Positions 1 to 8,490 are shown, numbered from the stretch's first letter. The stretch is DNA of 64,000 bases from Marisediminitalea lipolytica (GCF_001758465.1 NZ_MJIC01000014.1:310001-374000), one strand, 5' to 3'. Numbers and translations are program-made. Notes: generated by a model not told the origin, from the sequence alone.

Positions 1-285
1 GCCGGTGGCAATGGGGCCAATACCTACTTCGCCGGTTACTTTTACGTTAGCCGGTAATTTTACTTTTTGTTGTGCGGCCACAAAGCCCAGTGCACCAATA
101 AAGCAGGCGGCATAGCCTGCCGCAAACATTTGTTCCGGGTTGGTGCCCGGGCCGCTGTCGCCGCCGAGTTCTTTGGGTACGGATAAATCGGTTTGCAGGC
201 GGCCATCGTCTGATTCGGCTTTGCCGGCGCGGCCGCCGGTTACGGTGGCTATACCGGTATACACTACGGAATCTAATTTATGCAT
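1..285 (-). CDS. ohr: Organic hydroperoxide resistance protein Ohr (OsmC family), C-terminus outside window
   Basis: This is a thiol peroxidase that reduces organic hydroperoxides in the cytoplasm. The first 95 residues are visible and read MHKLDSVVYTGIATVTGGR, the usual Ohr N-terminus. The segment NPEQMFAAGYAACF carries the first (peroxidatic) cysteine of the family; the second lies beyond the window edge. Full-length Ohr is about 140 residues, so roughly a third is missing. An AAGGAG ribosome-binding site sits five bases before the ATG. The gene is divergent from ohrR, which should repress it through the sites at 309-368. The family call is secure; the missing C-terminus could not be checked. 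Confidence 0.93.
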   Translation of the reverse strand, partial: MHKLDSVVYTGIATVTGGRAGKAESDDGRLQTDLSVPKELGGDSGPGTNPEQMFAAGYAACFIGALGFVAAQQKVKLPANVKVTGEVGIGPIATG

Positions 286-308
286 GTGGGCTCCTTATCT
301 ATATTTAC

Positions 309-368
309 TTTGCATACAAAATAAATGTAGCAATTAAAGCGTTGCCTGACAATTTGTTTGTATGCAAA
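309..368. promoter_or_regulatory. Paired OhrR operators between ohr and ohrR
   Basis: The 12-mer TTTGCATACAAA (309-320) and TTTGTATGCAAA (357-368) are exact reverse complements of each other, 36 bases apart. Each is also a near-palindrome of the form TTTGYATRCAAA. One sits next to the ohr start and one next to the ohrR start, the expected positions for autoregulation and repression of ohr by OhrR. Binding is inferred. Confidence 0.75.
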
Positions 369-391
369 ATATATAAAGAGGTGATCACACT

Positions 392-832
392 ATGACCGAC
401 GACGACCTGTTAAAGCTGGACAATCAGCTTTGCCACCGCTTTTATTCTGTATCTAACGCGTTAACCCGTGCTTACCGGCCATTGCTGCAAAAAATGGATA
501 TTACCTACCCGCAGTATTTGGTGCTGTTGGCGTTGTGGGAGCATAAGCAGTTAACCATTTCGGCATTGGTAGATAAATGCCGTATAGATGCCGGTGCGCT
601 TACGCTAATTCTTAAAAAGCTGGAACAAAAAGGCTATCTGGCTATTACGCCCTCTACCTTGGATAAACGGGTTAAGCAAGTGGTGCTCACCGGTAAGGGC
701 AGTGCCGCTAGAAACGATGCCGCTGAGATCCCCAAAGCGCTGTTATGCCACATTAAAAACCTGAGTATGGATGAGCTGCAAATGCTTACTGGGTTAATCG
801 ATAAACTGTATTGCGATTTAACGCATAGCTAA
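392..832 (+). CDS. ohrR: MarR-family organic peroxide sensor OhrR
   Basis: A 146-residue MarR-type winged-helix repressor. The N-terminal segment LDNQLCHRFY holds the peroxide-sensing cysteine (Cys14) at the place typical of OhrR. The wing and recognition-helix region follows (TISALVDKCRIDAGALTLIL, then DKRVKQVVLT). In the family, oxidation of this cysteine by organic hydroperoxides releases the DNA. The gene is divergent from ohr and separated from it by two mirror-image operator candidates. The start is ATG preceded by GAGGTGATCAC. Length is normal for the family. Other MarR paralogues are possible in principle, but the ohr neighbour and the cysteine support OhrR. Confidence 0.92.
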   Translation: MTDDDLLKLDNQLCHRFYSVSNALTRAYRPLLQKMDITYPQYLVLLALWEHKQLTISALVDKCRIDAGALTLILKKLEQKGYLAITPSTLDKRVKQVVLTGKGSAARNDAAEIPKALLCHIKNLSMDELQMLTGLIDKLYCDLTHS

Positions 833-1032
833 GTAGTGGGCCTGGTTTATATGGGTAGCAATGTTGGCTGATTTATCGCCAAACGTTTGTCAGGAATTTT
901 TACATCTTGTGTTTTTTGGGTATTGGTTTTTGTTTTAAATGGCTGTATTTATTTGTTATTTTTGTTTTGGCATAACTTGTGCTTTTTGTGGAGATAGAAG
1001 TTAAACCCTTATGTAGTTGAAGAGCGGGTATC

Positions 1033-1674
1033 ATGAAAAAATTTGTGTTGGCATTAGTAGTAGCGTTGTTTGCATGTGGCCAGGCAAATGCGAGTTTTAT
1101 TAGCACGGTTACCGGTGCCGATATGGCGGGCATGGAAGTTACCGTAACCTTTGAAGACAATTCTAGCGAAACACTGGTTTGGCAAACATTTACGCAAGAC
1201 CCAAGCGTTGATTACCTGGAAGGTTTTTCAGGTGGTGTACAAAGTAATAACTGGTCGCTAGTTCAGGCGGGTGACAGTATTGGTAACTTTGTAGGTTATC
1301 CTCTGGGTTTATGGACGCTGACCAACCAAAGCGATCAGGGCATTCTTTCTGTATTTATTAATGCCATCGCGGGTAACGTAGTGTTCGATATTCTGTTTGG
1401 TGACGATTCAGCCAATGGCTCAAGCGATGGTCGCCCTTTCCTGGCAATGGATCCAATGAATGCCTCTTTTGGTAGCAACTATCAGGACGAAACGTTCGGA
1501 ACCATGTTGTTGTCTAATCGGGGCGATGTGATTCTGGCCGGTGGTTCTCGCACTCTGTTTTTAGTGGATACCGACAAGATTGCTTCAGACGTTTCTACTC
1601 CGGGTAACATGGGCATTTTACTGCTCGCCCTGGGCAGCCTGTTTGCTGCGCGTCGTCGCACTAAGTTGTTTTAA
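1033..1674 (+). CDS. Secreted PEP-CTERM-like protein
   Basis: A 213-residue protein with a Sec signal peptide (MKKFVLALVVALFACGQANA, cleavage after ANA). It ends in a PEP-CTERM-like tail: STPGN, then a hydrophobic stretch (MGILLLALGSLF), then AARRR. Such tails direct proteins to exosortase for processing and surface or biofilm release. The tail has STP rather than VPEP, so it is an atypical member. The middle shows no recognised domain. The gene stands alone and is closed by a good terminator. No exosortase is in the window. The function of the mature part is unknown. Confidence 0.75.
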   Translation: MKKFVLALVVALFACGQANASFISTVTGADMAGMEVTVTFEDNSSETLVWQTFTQDPSVDYLEGFSGGVQSNNWSLVQAGDSIGNFVGYPLGLWTLTNQSDQGILSVFINAIAGNVVFDILFGDDSANGSSDGRPFLAMDPMNASFGSNYQDETFGTMLLSNRGDVILAGGSRTLFLVDTDKIASDVSTPGNMGILLLALGSLFAARRRTKLF

Positions 1675-1727
1675 TTTATATCGCCTGAGCGGCATGGCTC
1701 GGGCTGAATACGCATAATTTAGTTACT

Positions 1728-1756
1728 AAAAACCAGTCAGTTATCGGCTGGTTTTT
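1728..1756 (+). terminator. Rho-independent terminator of the PEP-CTERM-like gene
   Basis: AAAAACCAG (1728-1736) pairs with CTGGTTTTT (1748-1756) around an 11-base loop and ends in a T-run, 54 bases after the stop codon. Confidence 0.85.
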
Positions 1757-1881
1757 TTGTTTTTGGGGTTGGGTTTGATGTGGCGTATTGTCTCGTTGCC
1801 CCGGTCAATATATGCCGTTTTCTCCGCCCATTTAATTTTGTCATTCCGGCCCATTTCATTTTGTCATCCCGGCCAATATTT

Positions 1882-2010
1882 CCCCGTCATCCCAGCCTTG
1901 AGCCGGGATCTCCTGAACAGTTTTACTCACGGGATATTCCCTTTTTTGAGTTAAGTCAGCGTGTTTGGGAGATACCGGATAGTTGCGTTGCAACTTCCGG
2001 TACGACGGGG
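1882..2010. repeat. 129-bp repeat unit 1
   Basis: It starts CCCCGTCATCCC and ends CCGGTACGACGGGG, an imperfect terminal inverted repeat. The left internal hairpin has one mismatch (CCCAGCCTTGAGCCGGG). The right hairpin is AGTTGC-GTT-GCAACT. Confidence 0.85.
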
Positions 2011-2028
2011 TAGTTTGGGCTAATACTA

Positions 2029-2157
2029 CCCCGTCATCCCGGCCTTGAGCCGGGATCTCCTGAGCCGTTTTACTCACGGGATATTCCCTTTTTCGAGTTA
2101 AGTAAGCGTACCTGGGAGATACCGGATAGCTGCGTTGCAGCTTCCGGTACGACGGTG
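2029..2157. repeat. 129-bp repeat unit 2
   Basis: Same layout as unit 1. The left hairpin ATCCCGGCCTTGAGCCGGGAT is perfect. The right hairpin is AGCTGC-GTT-GCAGCT, a paired change relative to unit 1. It ends GACGGTG. Confidence 0.85.
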
Positions 2158-2249
2158 TTGTTTGGGGTTGATGTGGCGTATTGTCTCGTTGTTCTGGTCA
2201 ATATGTTCCGTTGTCCCGGCCCATTTCATTTTGTCATCCCGGCCCACAT

Positions 2250-2378
2250 TCTCGTCATCCCGGCCTTGAGCCGGGATCTCCTAAACAGTTTTACGCACGT
2301 GAAATCCCCTTTTTCGAGTTCAGTAAGCGTGCATGGGAGATACCGGATAGCTGCGTTGCAGCTTCCGGTACGACGGGG
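2250..2378. repeat. 129-bp repeat unit 3
   Basis: Same layout. The right hairpin is of the AGCTGC/GCAGCT type. The central segment reads CACGTGAAATCCCC instead of CACGGGATATTCCC. Confidence 0.85.
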
Positions 2379-2423
2379 TAGTTTTGGGGTTGATGTGTTG
2401 TTTCGTCGGCATGGTCAATCTTT

Positions 2424-2552
2424 CCCCGTCATCCCGGCCTTGAGCCGGGATCTCCTGAGCCGTTTTACTCACGGGATATTCCCTTTTTTGAGTTAAGTAA
2501 GTGTGCCTGGGAGATACCGGATAGTTGCGTTGCAACTTCCGGTACGACGGGG
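2424..2552. repeat. 129-bp repeat unit 4
   Basis: Same layout. The right hairpin is of the AGTTGC/GCAACT type and the central segment is CACGGGATATTCCC. Confidence 0.85.
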
Positions 2553-2646
2553 AGGTTTGGGTTTGATGTGGCGTATTGTCTCGTTGTTCTGGTCAATATG
2601 TTCCGTTTTCCCGGCCGATTTCATTTTGTCATTTCGGCCAATATTT

Positions 2647-2775
2647 CCCCGTCATCCCGGCCTTGAGCCGGGATCTCCTGAGTAGTTTTACTCACGTGAA
2701 ATCCCCTTTTTTGAGTTCAGTAAGCGTGCCTGGGAGATACCGGATAGTTGCGTTGCAACTTCCGGCATGACGGGG
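2647..2775. repeat. 129-bp repeat unit 5
   Basis: Same layout. The right hairpin is of the AGTTGC/GCAACT type, the central segment is CACGTGAAATCCCC, and the end is CCGGCATGACGGGG. It lies 25 bases from the stop codon of the next gene. Confidence 0.85.
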
Positions 2776-2800
2776 GATGTTTGGGGATGATTTGGATTGT

Positions 2801-3271
2801 TTACGCTACTATTTCTGCGGCTTGTTGTAACTCTCTTCGGGAGAGTTGGTTGGCTTTATCGCCGCCGAAGCTGTGAATAATGTTGTAGGCGCTGCTGGCG
2901 GGTATTCTTTGGTAAATGCACAGGGCGTAAAGGAATAAGCGGCAGCGTTCGCAGTTGCCGTCGCAGTGTAAATATACCGAGTTGCCTTCGCGCAGGGTTT
3001 CGGCCACTTCTTGTAAATACTGTTGTAAAAACGCTTTTTCGGTATCGTTGTTTACAAACATATCGGCTACGTTAAAGGGCAGCCATAACCAGTGCAGGCC
3101 GGCGCTGGTAACATCGTTTTTTAACTCAGGTTTGTTTTCTTCTGAGGTTTGAATAGTGGCAATGTGGGTAACACCTTGCTGGCGTAACTGTTGCAAATAC
3201 TCTGGCGTTGGTCTGGCGCCCAGGGTAATTCGGCCAGCACCAACGGTAAACCACTTAAGGCTGTATGTCAT
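2801..3271 (-). CDS. Protein-tyrosine-phosphatase-like protein
   Basis: A 156-residue cytoplasmic protein of the dual-specificity/tyrosine phosphatase fold. The active-site loop HCDGNCERCR (residues 102-111) fits the HC-X5-R signature, with the nucleophile expected at Cys103 and the phosphate-binding arginine at 109. A conserved-looking aspartate (VADMF, about residue 70) could be the general acid. It starts 25 bases after a hemolysin III gene that runs the same way, so they may be cotranscribed. The substrate cannot be told from sequence. The loop has three cysteines, which could make it redox-sensitive (inference). Confidence 0.72.
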   Translation of the reverse strand: MTYSLKWFTVGAGRITLGARPTPEYLQQLRQQGVTHIATIQTSEENKPELKNDVTSAGLHWLWLPFNVADMFVNNDTEKAFLQQYLQEVAETLREGNSVYLHCDGNCERCRLFLYALCIYQRIPASSAYNIIHSFGGDKANQLSRRELQQAAEIVA

Positions 3272-3295
3272 AACGATTCTTTTTGTTGAAGTGCT

Positions 3296-3931
3296 CTACA
3301 CCACATAATAGTAAATTGAAAAGTAATGGCAACAACAGCCGCCAATTACAAACAAATGCCAGATGGCGTGGGTGAATTTTGTTGATTTAGCAATGTAAAA
3401 CAACACCCCAATACTAAAACATAAACCGCCAGCCACAATCAGCCATAAACCGGAGCCGGGTAACGCCTGATAGAGCGGATAAATTAATCCCAGCGCTATC
3501 CAGCCCATTACCAGATAGGTGATTACCGATACTTTAGGAAAACGGTGCCGGGCAATCAGTTTAAATGCTACGCCAGCAATGGCCAGCAGCCAGATAAACG
3601 CGGTTGCCAGCACGCCCAGTGTGCCGCCGATGGCCACCAGGGTTAGCGGCGTGTAGGTACCGGCGATTAACAGATAAATGGCGCTGTGATCAAACAGCTT
3701 TAGCACGCCTTTGGCGTTCCTGGAGGTAACGGCGTGATACACCGTTGAGGCCAGAAACATAAAAATCAGCGTGCCGCCGTAAATGGCCGACGCGGTTACA
3801 CTTACCGAGGTTTCGGCGCGCAGTAGCATAAACACCAAGCCTACAATGGCGGCAATGCAGCCCAAACCGTGGCTCAGGCTGTTAAGCCATTCTTCGGCAA
3901 CGGAATAAGCTTGTTTGGTGATAGCAGTCAT
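3296..3931 (-). CDS. trhA: Hemolysin III family (PAQR-type) membrane protein
   Basis: A 211-residue integral membrane protein with about seven hydrophobic segments. It has family motifs: SHGLGCIAAIVG near the start with the conserved S-H pair, STVYHA, FDHSAIYLLIAGTYTP, and a histidine-rich end (HAIWHLFVIGGCCCHYFSIYYYV). These histidines form the metal site of the PAQR superfamily. Members include YqfA/TrhA of E. coli, linked to membrane fluidity. The hemolysin name is historical. It is followed on the same strand by the phosphatase-like gene and is preceded by about 140 bases without a gene. Confidence 0.9.
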   Translation of the reverse strand: MTAITKQAYSVAEEWLNSLSHGLGCIAAIVGLVFMLLRAETSVSVTASAIYGGTLIFMFLASTVYHAVTSRNAKGVLKLFDHSAIYLLIAGTYTPLTLVAIGGTLGVLATAFIWLLAIAGVAFKLIARHRFPKVSVITYLVMGWIALGLIYPLYQALPGSGLWLIVAGGLCFSIGVLFYIAKSTKFTHAIWHLFVIGGCCCHYFSIYYYVV

Positions 3932-4073
3932 CAGTGTCTCCTAAGTGTCTTTACCCAGTGTAATGTTTGGGCGAACACTTGTACACTCAAATTTTTATGA
4001 CAGTTTTGCGACAATCGGTGCTTTTTAATCGCCATATCGCAGCTAAGTTTGTGCTGGTCAGAGTTCCTGGGGG

Positions 4074-4673
4074 TTATGCGGTGGTTACGATGTCGATGCC
4101 CTGATTGCGGCACATGGCTGTAAAAGCGTCGATTTCGGGGGCGGGCAGGGCAACGCTCAGGGTCACTTTATGGCTGTACTGGCAGTCGGTTACCAGGCCT
4201 TGTTGCTGACCGACCCAGTGTCTTACAAACTGTTCGTGTTTAAAGTCGGCGCTTACCACTATGTTGCACAATTCGATGTGTTGCGTCACACTCAGCTGTT
4301 CCATTACCTGTTGTGCTGCAGTGGAATAGGCCCTGACTAATCCGCCCGCGCCCAGCTTAATACCACCAAAATAACGGGTAACAATAAGCATTACGTCGCC
4401 CACGTCTTTATGCTGCAACACATTTAATATGGGTTTGCCTGCGGTGCCGCTGGGTTCGCCGTCGTCGGAGCAAGCTACGCTTTGTGGCATATCGGGGCGG
4501 CCAAATAAATATGCCCAGCAGTGGTGTCGGGCATCGGGGTACTGGGCCTTTTTATCGGCCAGCCATTGCATGGCGGTTTCTCTGTCGGGAGCGCAGGCGG
4601 CAAAAGCAAAGAATTTGCTTTTTTTGATTTCGTAAAGCACTTCAAGTGCCTGGCTGGGAGTTTGGTAAGACAT
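4074..4673 (-). CDS. yigZ: IMPACT family protein YigZ
   Basis: A 199-residue cytoplasmic protein. The UPF0029/IMPACT N-terminal domain is clear: KKSKFFAFA near residue 18, HHCWAYLFG, SDDGEPSGTAGKPIL, then VTRYFGGIKLGAGGLVRAYS. A ferredoxin-like C-terminal domain (about residues 140-199) follows. The family is related to the eukaryotic GCN2 regulator IMPACT and is thought to bind nucleic acid or ribosomes. Its exact task in bacteria is not settled. Length is normal. Confidence 0.93.
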   Translation of the reverse strand: MSYQTPSQALEVLYEIKKSKFFAFAACAPDRETAMQWLADKKAQYPDARHHCWAYLFGRPDMPQSVACSDDGEPSGTAGKPILNVLQHKDVGDVMLIVTRYFGGIKLGAGGLVRAYSTAAQQVMEQLSVTQHIELCNIVVSADFKHEQFVRHWVGQQQGLVTDCQYSHKVTLSVALPAPEIDAFTAMCRNQGIDIVTTA

Positions 4674-4753
4674 CGGGCGCTAGTGTAACCGAAAACGCAG
4701 TGATACCGAATAGGGCGGTGGCGATTTTATCGGTCGCCACGCGCAACCAGCTA

Positions 4754-5194
4754 TTACATGCGGCGCAGGTGCGCCATGCATTCTACCTCTACCATGGCTC
4801 CCAGGGGCAGGCCATCTACCCCAAAGGCGCTGCGCGCCGGTAAGGCACCTTTGCTGAAGTAAGTGGTGTATACCGCGTTAAAATCGGGCCATTTTTTAAT
4901 GTCGTCAATCATCACGGTGCATTTAAAAATGTCTTCCATGCCCAAACCAATAGTGCGCAGGGCGTTTTTGATGTTGGTCATTACCTGCTGCGACTGGGCT
5001 GTCATCGTTTCCGGCATATCGCCGTTTTCATCCAGCGGGATCTGCCCGGAAAGATAAATCACATTATCTACCTGGGTGGCCAGCGAATACGGGGCATTAG
5101 CGTTAGGATGAGGGTAATATTTTACTTTGGCCAGAGAAAGCTGGCTAAAGCCTGCAAGCAGTATAATCAGGGTTAACTTTACTAAGTTCACCAC
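4754..5194 (-). CDS. ridA: RidA-family protein with a signal peptide
   Basis: A 146-residue RidA/YjgF/UK114 protein. The motif NAPYSLATQVDNVIYLSGQIPLD and the end PARSAFGVDGLPLGAMVEVEC are those of the family. PARSAFGV carries the arginine that binds the substrate carboxylate in imine deaminases. Unlike normal RidA (about 130 residues, cytoplasmic), this one starts with a Sec signal (LTLIILLAGFSQLSLA), so it should act in the periplasm. It therefore probably belongs to an Rid subgroup with a different substrate. It stands as a single gene on the minus strand. Confidence 0.87.
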   Translation of the reverse strand: MVNLVKLTLIILLAGFSQLSLAKVKYYPHPNANAPYSLATQVDNVIYLSGQIPLDENGDMPETMTAQSQQVMTNIKNALRTIGLGMEDIFKCTVMIDDIKKWPDFNAVYTTYFSKGALPARSAFGVDGLPLGAMVEVECMAHLRRM

Positions 5195-5346
5195 AAGCTC
5201 CTGTTTATCTGTCGGTACGTTATTATTATGCAGGTCTATAGTTACTTAGCGCTTTACAAACAACAAGCAAAAGTGCGGGTTTTAAGCCCAGTTAACCACT
5301 TTTTACGGTAAGTTTCGGGCCGTTTGGCGGCATTTTGATGTGTATA

Positions 5347-8300
5347 TTAAAAACTAAATTGTTCGGCGCTTTGCGGTATAACCGTAAGGGTAAAGCCCGC
5401 CCAGTGCATAGGGTGTTTAAAACGGGGGTGATGCTGCATTTGCTGGCGGGCGTAGCGCAAGGCATGGGCACTGTTACCGTTGGTTTTCAGGTGAGTGTAA
5501 AAATGCCCCATAAAGGTAGCGGCGGCTTTATCGGCTATTTTCCAACGGGTGCTTATTACCGAATCGGCCCCTGCGCTTAACATACCGTAGGCCAGGCTTT
5601 GCAGGCCGTCGTGGGCCATTTCCCGGCCAAGGGCGGTTTCGCAACCACTTAACACTACCAACTGATTAGTAAAGTGCTGCGCCAGCAAAGCGCTTTGCGG
5701 TAAAAAACCACTGTTTAGCGCGGCCTTCCCACTATTACCCGCCACGGCAAGTCCTACTATTTCCGGCGTATTGGGATCAAAATAACTGTGGGTGGCAATG
5801 TGTAGCAAAGTAGCGTGACTCATTGAGCTGTTTAACAACGCCTGTTGGGTGGCATCTGCCCCCGAATAGCGGTTTACCTGATACGGTTTAAACAACGTAG
5901 CAAGTTCATCTCCCTCGGCCTGTGCCCAGTTAAGCGGCGGCAGTTTACTGCGCCAGCCATCAGAGGTTTCCTGCGTTGCGCTGTAAGTTGGTGCATCAAA
6001 GATCCCCAGCGTAAACGGGCTCAGTGGTTTGTCGTTTGTTGGTTGTAAATAGGTCCGCAGGGACGGAGTTTGGCGCAGGGTATAACGGCTGCCTACATAA
6101 GTGCCATCCGGGCCTTTAAGCAGCGCCATGGGCAGATGGTAAAAGCGGCCGTCGGGTAACCAGATGAGATCGCTAATGGCCCTGTTGTTAAGCACCCAGT
6201 CCGGGATATACGTTTGTGCGGGTATGGCGCTGAACTGGTGGGTAATTTCTGCGCCGGAGGCGCCCGGTGTTTGCTCTGGCGGGCAGCTAATGGTGCTTAC
6301 TTCACTGCGCCCGGCTGTTATGGCCACTACGTAACACTGTTTGCGGGTTTGTATATAGCGCAAAATTGCCTGTGCTGGCGTTAACATTGCCTGAATGTCT
6401 GCCAGGTTTACAGCCGTGTTAGTCACTACATCGGTGGAAGAGTCCTCCGGGGGTATCTGGTGTTGCCACTGCTCCAGCAGGTTATCCAGTTGCAGCTGTA
6501 CGGCCTGTTTTTGTTGTTCTGAGCTGTGGTTTACCAGCGCGCTTTCTAACTGCATGCGCTGTTGCCACAGGCTTTCTGTTGCGGGCTGGCTAAACACACG
6601 CTGGCGGTTAAGATCGCTGCGTTTACGCCGCATCAGCTGATATTTATAGCCATCCAGCAGGCTTAACGCCTCGTTAATCTGCTTAGCTGCAGGGTTGGTA
6701 AGCAGAGTATCGAGGTGGGCATCGTACAGGGTTCTTACCTTATTAAACCAGTGTGGCCCGGCCTGGTAAGCATCAAGCGTTTCGCTAAGGTTAAACACCA
6801 GTTCACTGGCACCGGCAAAGGTGTGGTAAAGGGCGTTAAAGTTGTCTGGCTCTATGGCTTGCTGCCATTGGTATTTTAGTGCAGCAAGGGTAATTTGCTG
6901 CGGGTGCTCTGGGTCGATCAGGGCTTCAAGCTGCGCGAGGGTCTTGCCGGCTTCAGGATAATCGCCCAATAATAGCCGGGCTTTGCCGATGGCGGTAAGG
7001 GCGTTAATTCGTTCTGCATTGCGTATTACCCCAGGCAGCTTATCCTCTGCCTGATTCAGTGCAATACGGGCGTCAGATAAACGGTTGCTACTGGCCAGTG
7101 ATTCGGCCTGTAAGGCGTAAATAAGCGGGAGTTTATCCGGGCGTAACGTTTCTGCCAGCTGAGCCGCTGCGGCTAAGGTTTGCTGTGCTGCTGACCAGTG
7201 CTGTTGGGCCATGGCTATTTGCGCCAGCGCCAGGGCAATGTAGGTTGTGTCCTCATCCTTTAAGGTTGTGTTACTTAAGTCCAGCGCGCGTTCATAGTAA
7301 CGCCGGGCAGTGTACCAGTCGCCCAGGTACATATAACTGCTGGCCAGATTGGCGGTGACTACGGCTGCGGTTATCGATTCGTTTTGTGCAGAAAGCTGCT
7401 GATAGGTTTCGCGCAGGGTTTGTTGGGCATCGTTCCAGCGACCGTCCCATAAATACACCAGCGCCAGATTGTTCATTAACTCGGCTTGATTTTTGCCGTT
7501 GTCACTGGCTTGGGTTGCCGCGATGGCCAGCTCTAAATACCGGGCCGAGGCGGCATTATCGTTAGCCAGCGCCCAGTAGGTGGCGAGGCCGTTGTAAATT
7601 TCTGGCTGCAGGCCCGGGTAGGCATAAGTGCTGGCATGGTTTAACGCCTGTTCTAACGAATATTTACCCGCCTGCATCAGCGACTGGGAAGAAGCTGTCG
7701 AGCCGTGTAATACGTTGCTGAAGCCCAGGGTAAGCAATAGCCGGATGGAAAGATAACTGGTTTGGGCAGGTATGGCGATAGCATCTTCGCTAAACACAGT
7801 AATGCTATCTTGCATTACTGGCCAGTCGGCGGCCTGAAACGCGGCATTGGCAAACTCGCTGGCACTGGCAAAGTCATCCGGCAACAGGCTAATAGCAAGC
7901 TGACTGGCTTCGGCAAAGCGGTACTGGTCAAAGTAGGTTTGCATAGCCAGTGCAGCCAGCTGCCAGCAGGCATAACTCTGGGGTGGCGCAAGTAAAGTCT
8001 CAGCCTGGTCCTTATTGCCCTCGGACAGATAGTGCCGGGCCAGCACGGTGGCAATCAGGCAGGTTTGCTGCGGGGCCTGGTTTGGCTGGTTAAACGCAGT
8101 CAGCAGGGCCTCAGCTTCGGGTAATTGCCGGGCTGATGATAACGTGTTTAACCACTGCCAGGCAGCAGAATCAGGCGCGGTATATACCGTAAATTCACTG
8201 GCTTTCGTTGTGGCTGAAGGGTCGGTTACTACGTTTATCGTCAGGCTTTGTGTGGTGCTTGTTTGCGGAGCAATAACGGCCGTGTGGTTATAGCTATAAT

Positions 8301-8490
8301 GACTGTAGGCGGGTGGGCTGCCTGCCAGGTTAAGGGTAAATTCGGCGCTGGGGGAAGCAACAACTATCAGCTCGCCGGGACCGGCGGTAACGTTAAACTC
8401 ATACTCGTTTGCCCTAACCTGCGGCCCGGTCAGCAGGACCAGGCCGAGGGCAATGAGTAAGGGTGAAATTAACCGGTCGACCATACACAT
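5347..8490 (-). CDS. TPR-CHAT protein (caspase-like protease), exported or anchored
   Basis: A 1047-residue protein and the last gene of a four-gene operon with an ECF sigma factor. It has an N-terminal signal or anchor (ISPLLIALGLVLLTG), a beta-rich segment (about 30-90), many tetratricopeptide-like helical repeats (about 150-560; for example NLASSYMYLGDWYTARRYYE), and a C-terminal CHAT domain (about 740-1035). The likely catalytic pair is visible: His about 901 (LLHIATHSYFDP) and Cys about 950 (VVLSGCETALG). CHAT domains are cysteine proteases of the caspase clan. The start lies 9 bases after the previous gene; ATG at 8490 or 8484 is possible. The target is unknown; the anti-sigma-like neighbour is the obvious candidate (inference). 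Confidence 0.85.
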   Translation of the reverse strand: MCMVDRLISPLLIALGLVLLTGPQVRANEYEFNVTAGPGELIVVASPSAEFTLNLAGSPPAYSHYSYNHTAVIAPQTSTTQSLTINVVTDPSATTKASEFTVYTAPDSAAWQWLNTLSSARQLPEAEALLTAFNQPNQAPQQTCLIATVLARHYLSEGNKDQAETLLAPPQSYACWQLAALAMQTYFDQYRFAEASQLAISLLPDDFASASEFANAAFQAADWPVMQDSITVFSEDAIAIPAQTSYLSIRLLLTLGFSNVLHGSTASSQSLMQAGKYSLEQALNHASTYAYPGLQPEIYNGLATYWALANDNAASARYLELAIAATQASDNGKNQAELMNNLALVYLWDGRWNDAQQTLRETYQQLSAQNESITAAVVTANLASSYMYLGDWYTARRYYERALDLSNTTLKDEDTTYIALALAQIAMAQQHWSAAQQTLAAAAQLAETLRPDKLPLIYALQAESLASSNRLSDARIALNQAEDKLPGVIRNAERINALTAIGKARLLLGDYPEAGKTLAQLEALIDPEHPQQITLAALKYQWQQAIEPDNFNALYHTFAGASELVFNLSETLDAYQAGPHWFNKVRTLYDAHLDTLLTNPAAKQINEALSLLDGYKYQLMRRKRSDLNRQRVFSQPATESLWQQRMQLESALVNHSSEQQKQAVQLQLDNLLEQWQHQIPPEDSSTDVVTNTAVNLADIQAMLTPAQAILRYIQTRKQCYVVAITAGRSEVSTISCPPEQTPGASGAEITHQFSAIPAQTYIPDWVLNNRAISDLIWLPDGRFYHLPMALLKGPDGTYVGSRYTLRQTPSLRTYLQPTNDKPLSPFTLGIFDAPTYSATQETSDGWRSKLPPLNWAQAEGDELATLFKPYQVNRYSGADATQQALLNSSMSHATLLHIATHSYFDPNTPEIVGLAVAGNSGKAALNSGFLPQSALLAQHFTNQLVVLSGCETALGREMAHDGLQSLAYGMLSAGADSVISTRWKIADKAAATFMGHFYTHLKTNGNSAHALRYARQQMQHHPRFKHPMHWAGFTLTVIPQSAEQFSF

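Larger units (their letters stand above)
1757..2785. repeat. Array of five 129-bp palindromic repeat units with homologous spacers
   Basis: About 1 kb without a gene, built from five copies of one 129-base element (1882-2010, 2029-2157, 2250-2378, 2424-2552, 2647-2775). The longer spacers (before unit 1, 2158-2249, 2553-2646) are homologous to each other, with the shared words GATGTGGCGTATTGTCTCGTT and GGTCAATAT. The array therefore grew by duplication of unit plus spacer with later deletions (other spacers are 18 and 45 bases). Reading frames here spell fragments such as VIPALSRDL and HPGLEPGSP, the known signature of dispersed repeats misread as protein. Confidence 0.9.

Noticed and set aside
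900..1160. 86-codon minus-strand frame over the start of the PEP-CTERM-like gene
   Set aside because: Antisense to a gene with a clear signal peptide, tail and terminator; no support of its own.
1757..2770. Several reading frames of 60-113 codons on both strands in the repeat array
   Set aside because: They run through the palindromic elements and repeat the same phrases in several frames; there are no ribosome-binding sites and no signals of coding.
1882..2775. Possible CRISPR array
   Set aside because: Units are 129 bases, far too long; spacers are homologous to each other and vary from 18 to 94 bases; no cas gene is near.
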